A stretch of 5,426 nt of DNA, from positions 1 to 5,426 of the forward strand of contig CAIPNE010000852.1 in NCBI GenBank assembly GCA_903866355.1. Direction: 5' to 3'. The notes below the pieces were generated by a model. That model did not search any database and was not told where the DNA came from. It worked only from the letters and a program-made list of their open reading frames with translations. This document shows, piece by piece, positions 5,254 to 5,426 of this stretch (within the stretch, counting starts at the first letter, position 1; every line of letters begins with the position of its first letter). This stretch comes from an uncultured Gammaproteobacteria bacterium. GTDB lineage: Bacteria > Pseudomonadota > Gammaproteobacteria > Ga0077536. The position numbers and the translations under genes are program-made.

Positions 5254-5426
5254 TCAATAGATTGGGCCAGGTCTCAGGAAACGCTCGAGCACATTGGCGG
5301 TGATGCGCGAGATATCGTTGCGGCCAGCGTGGCAGGGCAAGGCCTGACCCCACGCGATGCTGCCGGTAGAGAACACCGCGCCGGCATGAGTGGCCGCAAA
5401 CAGCGTGACGTCGGCGCGGACTTGAA
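5254..5426 (-). CDS. C-terminal fragment of an N,N-dimethylformamidase large-subunit-like protein (partial)
   Basis: A minus-strand frame is open from the right window edge to TGA at 5254-5256 and encodes the last 56 residues of a protein whose start lies outside the window. The reading is GAVFSTGSIAWG (15-26), RNDISRITANVLERFL (35-50), ending RPGPIY. From memory, the GGAVFSxGSIxW...NxxSRIxxNVLxRF pattern matches the end of the N,N-dimethylformamidase beta/large-subunit-like C-terminal domain. In that family the characterised enzyme hydrolyses the amide of dimethylformamide to dimethylamine and formate, but most homologues are uncharacterised and many act in unrelated contexts. The other two frames here lack such a pattern. 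It lies 74 bp upstream of the flavin monooxygenase in the same direction. Only the tail is visible, so active-site residues cannot be checked. Confidence 0.72.
   Translation of the reverse strand, partial: QVRADVTLFAATHAGAVFSTGSIAWGQALPCHAGRNDISRITANVLERFLRPGPIY

Overview
The window looks like GC-rich chromosomal DNA from a proteobacterium, most likely a gammaproteobacterium. This rests on strong AGGAG-type ribosome binding sites, tight gene packing, and the gene set: an HDOD signalling protein, a tandem-domain rhodanese, a GST-family protein and a luciferase-like flavin monooxygenase. The class assignment is an inference from gene content, because no rRNA or other phylogenetic marker is present.

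Layout. Positions 1-237 hold an irregular direct-repeat array built on a 20-bp core (GGTGGGTGTCCCGTCAGGCT), ending in a perfect 32-bp tandem repeat. Positions 238-402 are a gene-free leader with a weak candidate promoter and a small GC hairpin, followed by a good Shine-Dalgarno. The only convincing plus-strand gene is a two-domain rhodanese/mercaptopyruvate-type sulfurtransferase (403-1275). Everything to its right is on the minus strand. In order of transcription (right to left) these are: the C-terminal end of a protein resembling the N,N-dimethylformamidase large-subunit C-terminal domain (cut by the window edge), an LLM-class flavin-dependent monooxygenase, a cupin resembling the dihydroxyacetophenone/acetylacetone dioxygenases with a histone-H1-like Lys/Ala tail, a GST-fold protein with an extra C-terminal region, and an HDOD-domain protein. 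The HDOD gene meets the rhodanese gene tail to tail with only 3 bp between stop codons.

How the genes may work together. The five minus-strand genes are co-directional with gaps of 74, 90 and 5 bp, then either a 56-bp gap or a TTGA stop/start overlap before HDOD, so they could be one transcript. Amide-hydrolase-like, flavin monooxygenase, non-haem iron cupin and GST-type proteins are all compatible with a small catabolic or detoxification module for an organic compound. The substrate cannot be read from the sequence. HDOD at the end of the unit is probably a signalling or regulatory passenger. The most unusual items are the repeat array, the Lys/Ala tail on the cupin, and the composition of the putative operon.
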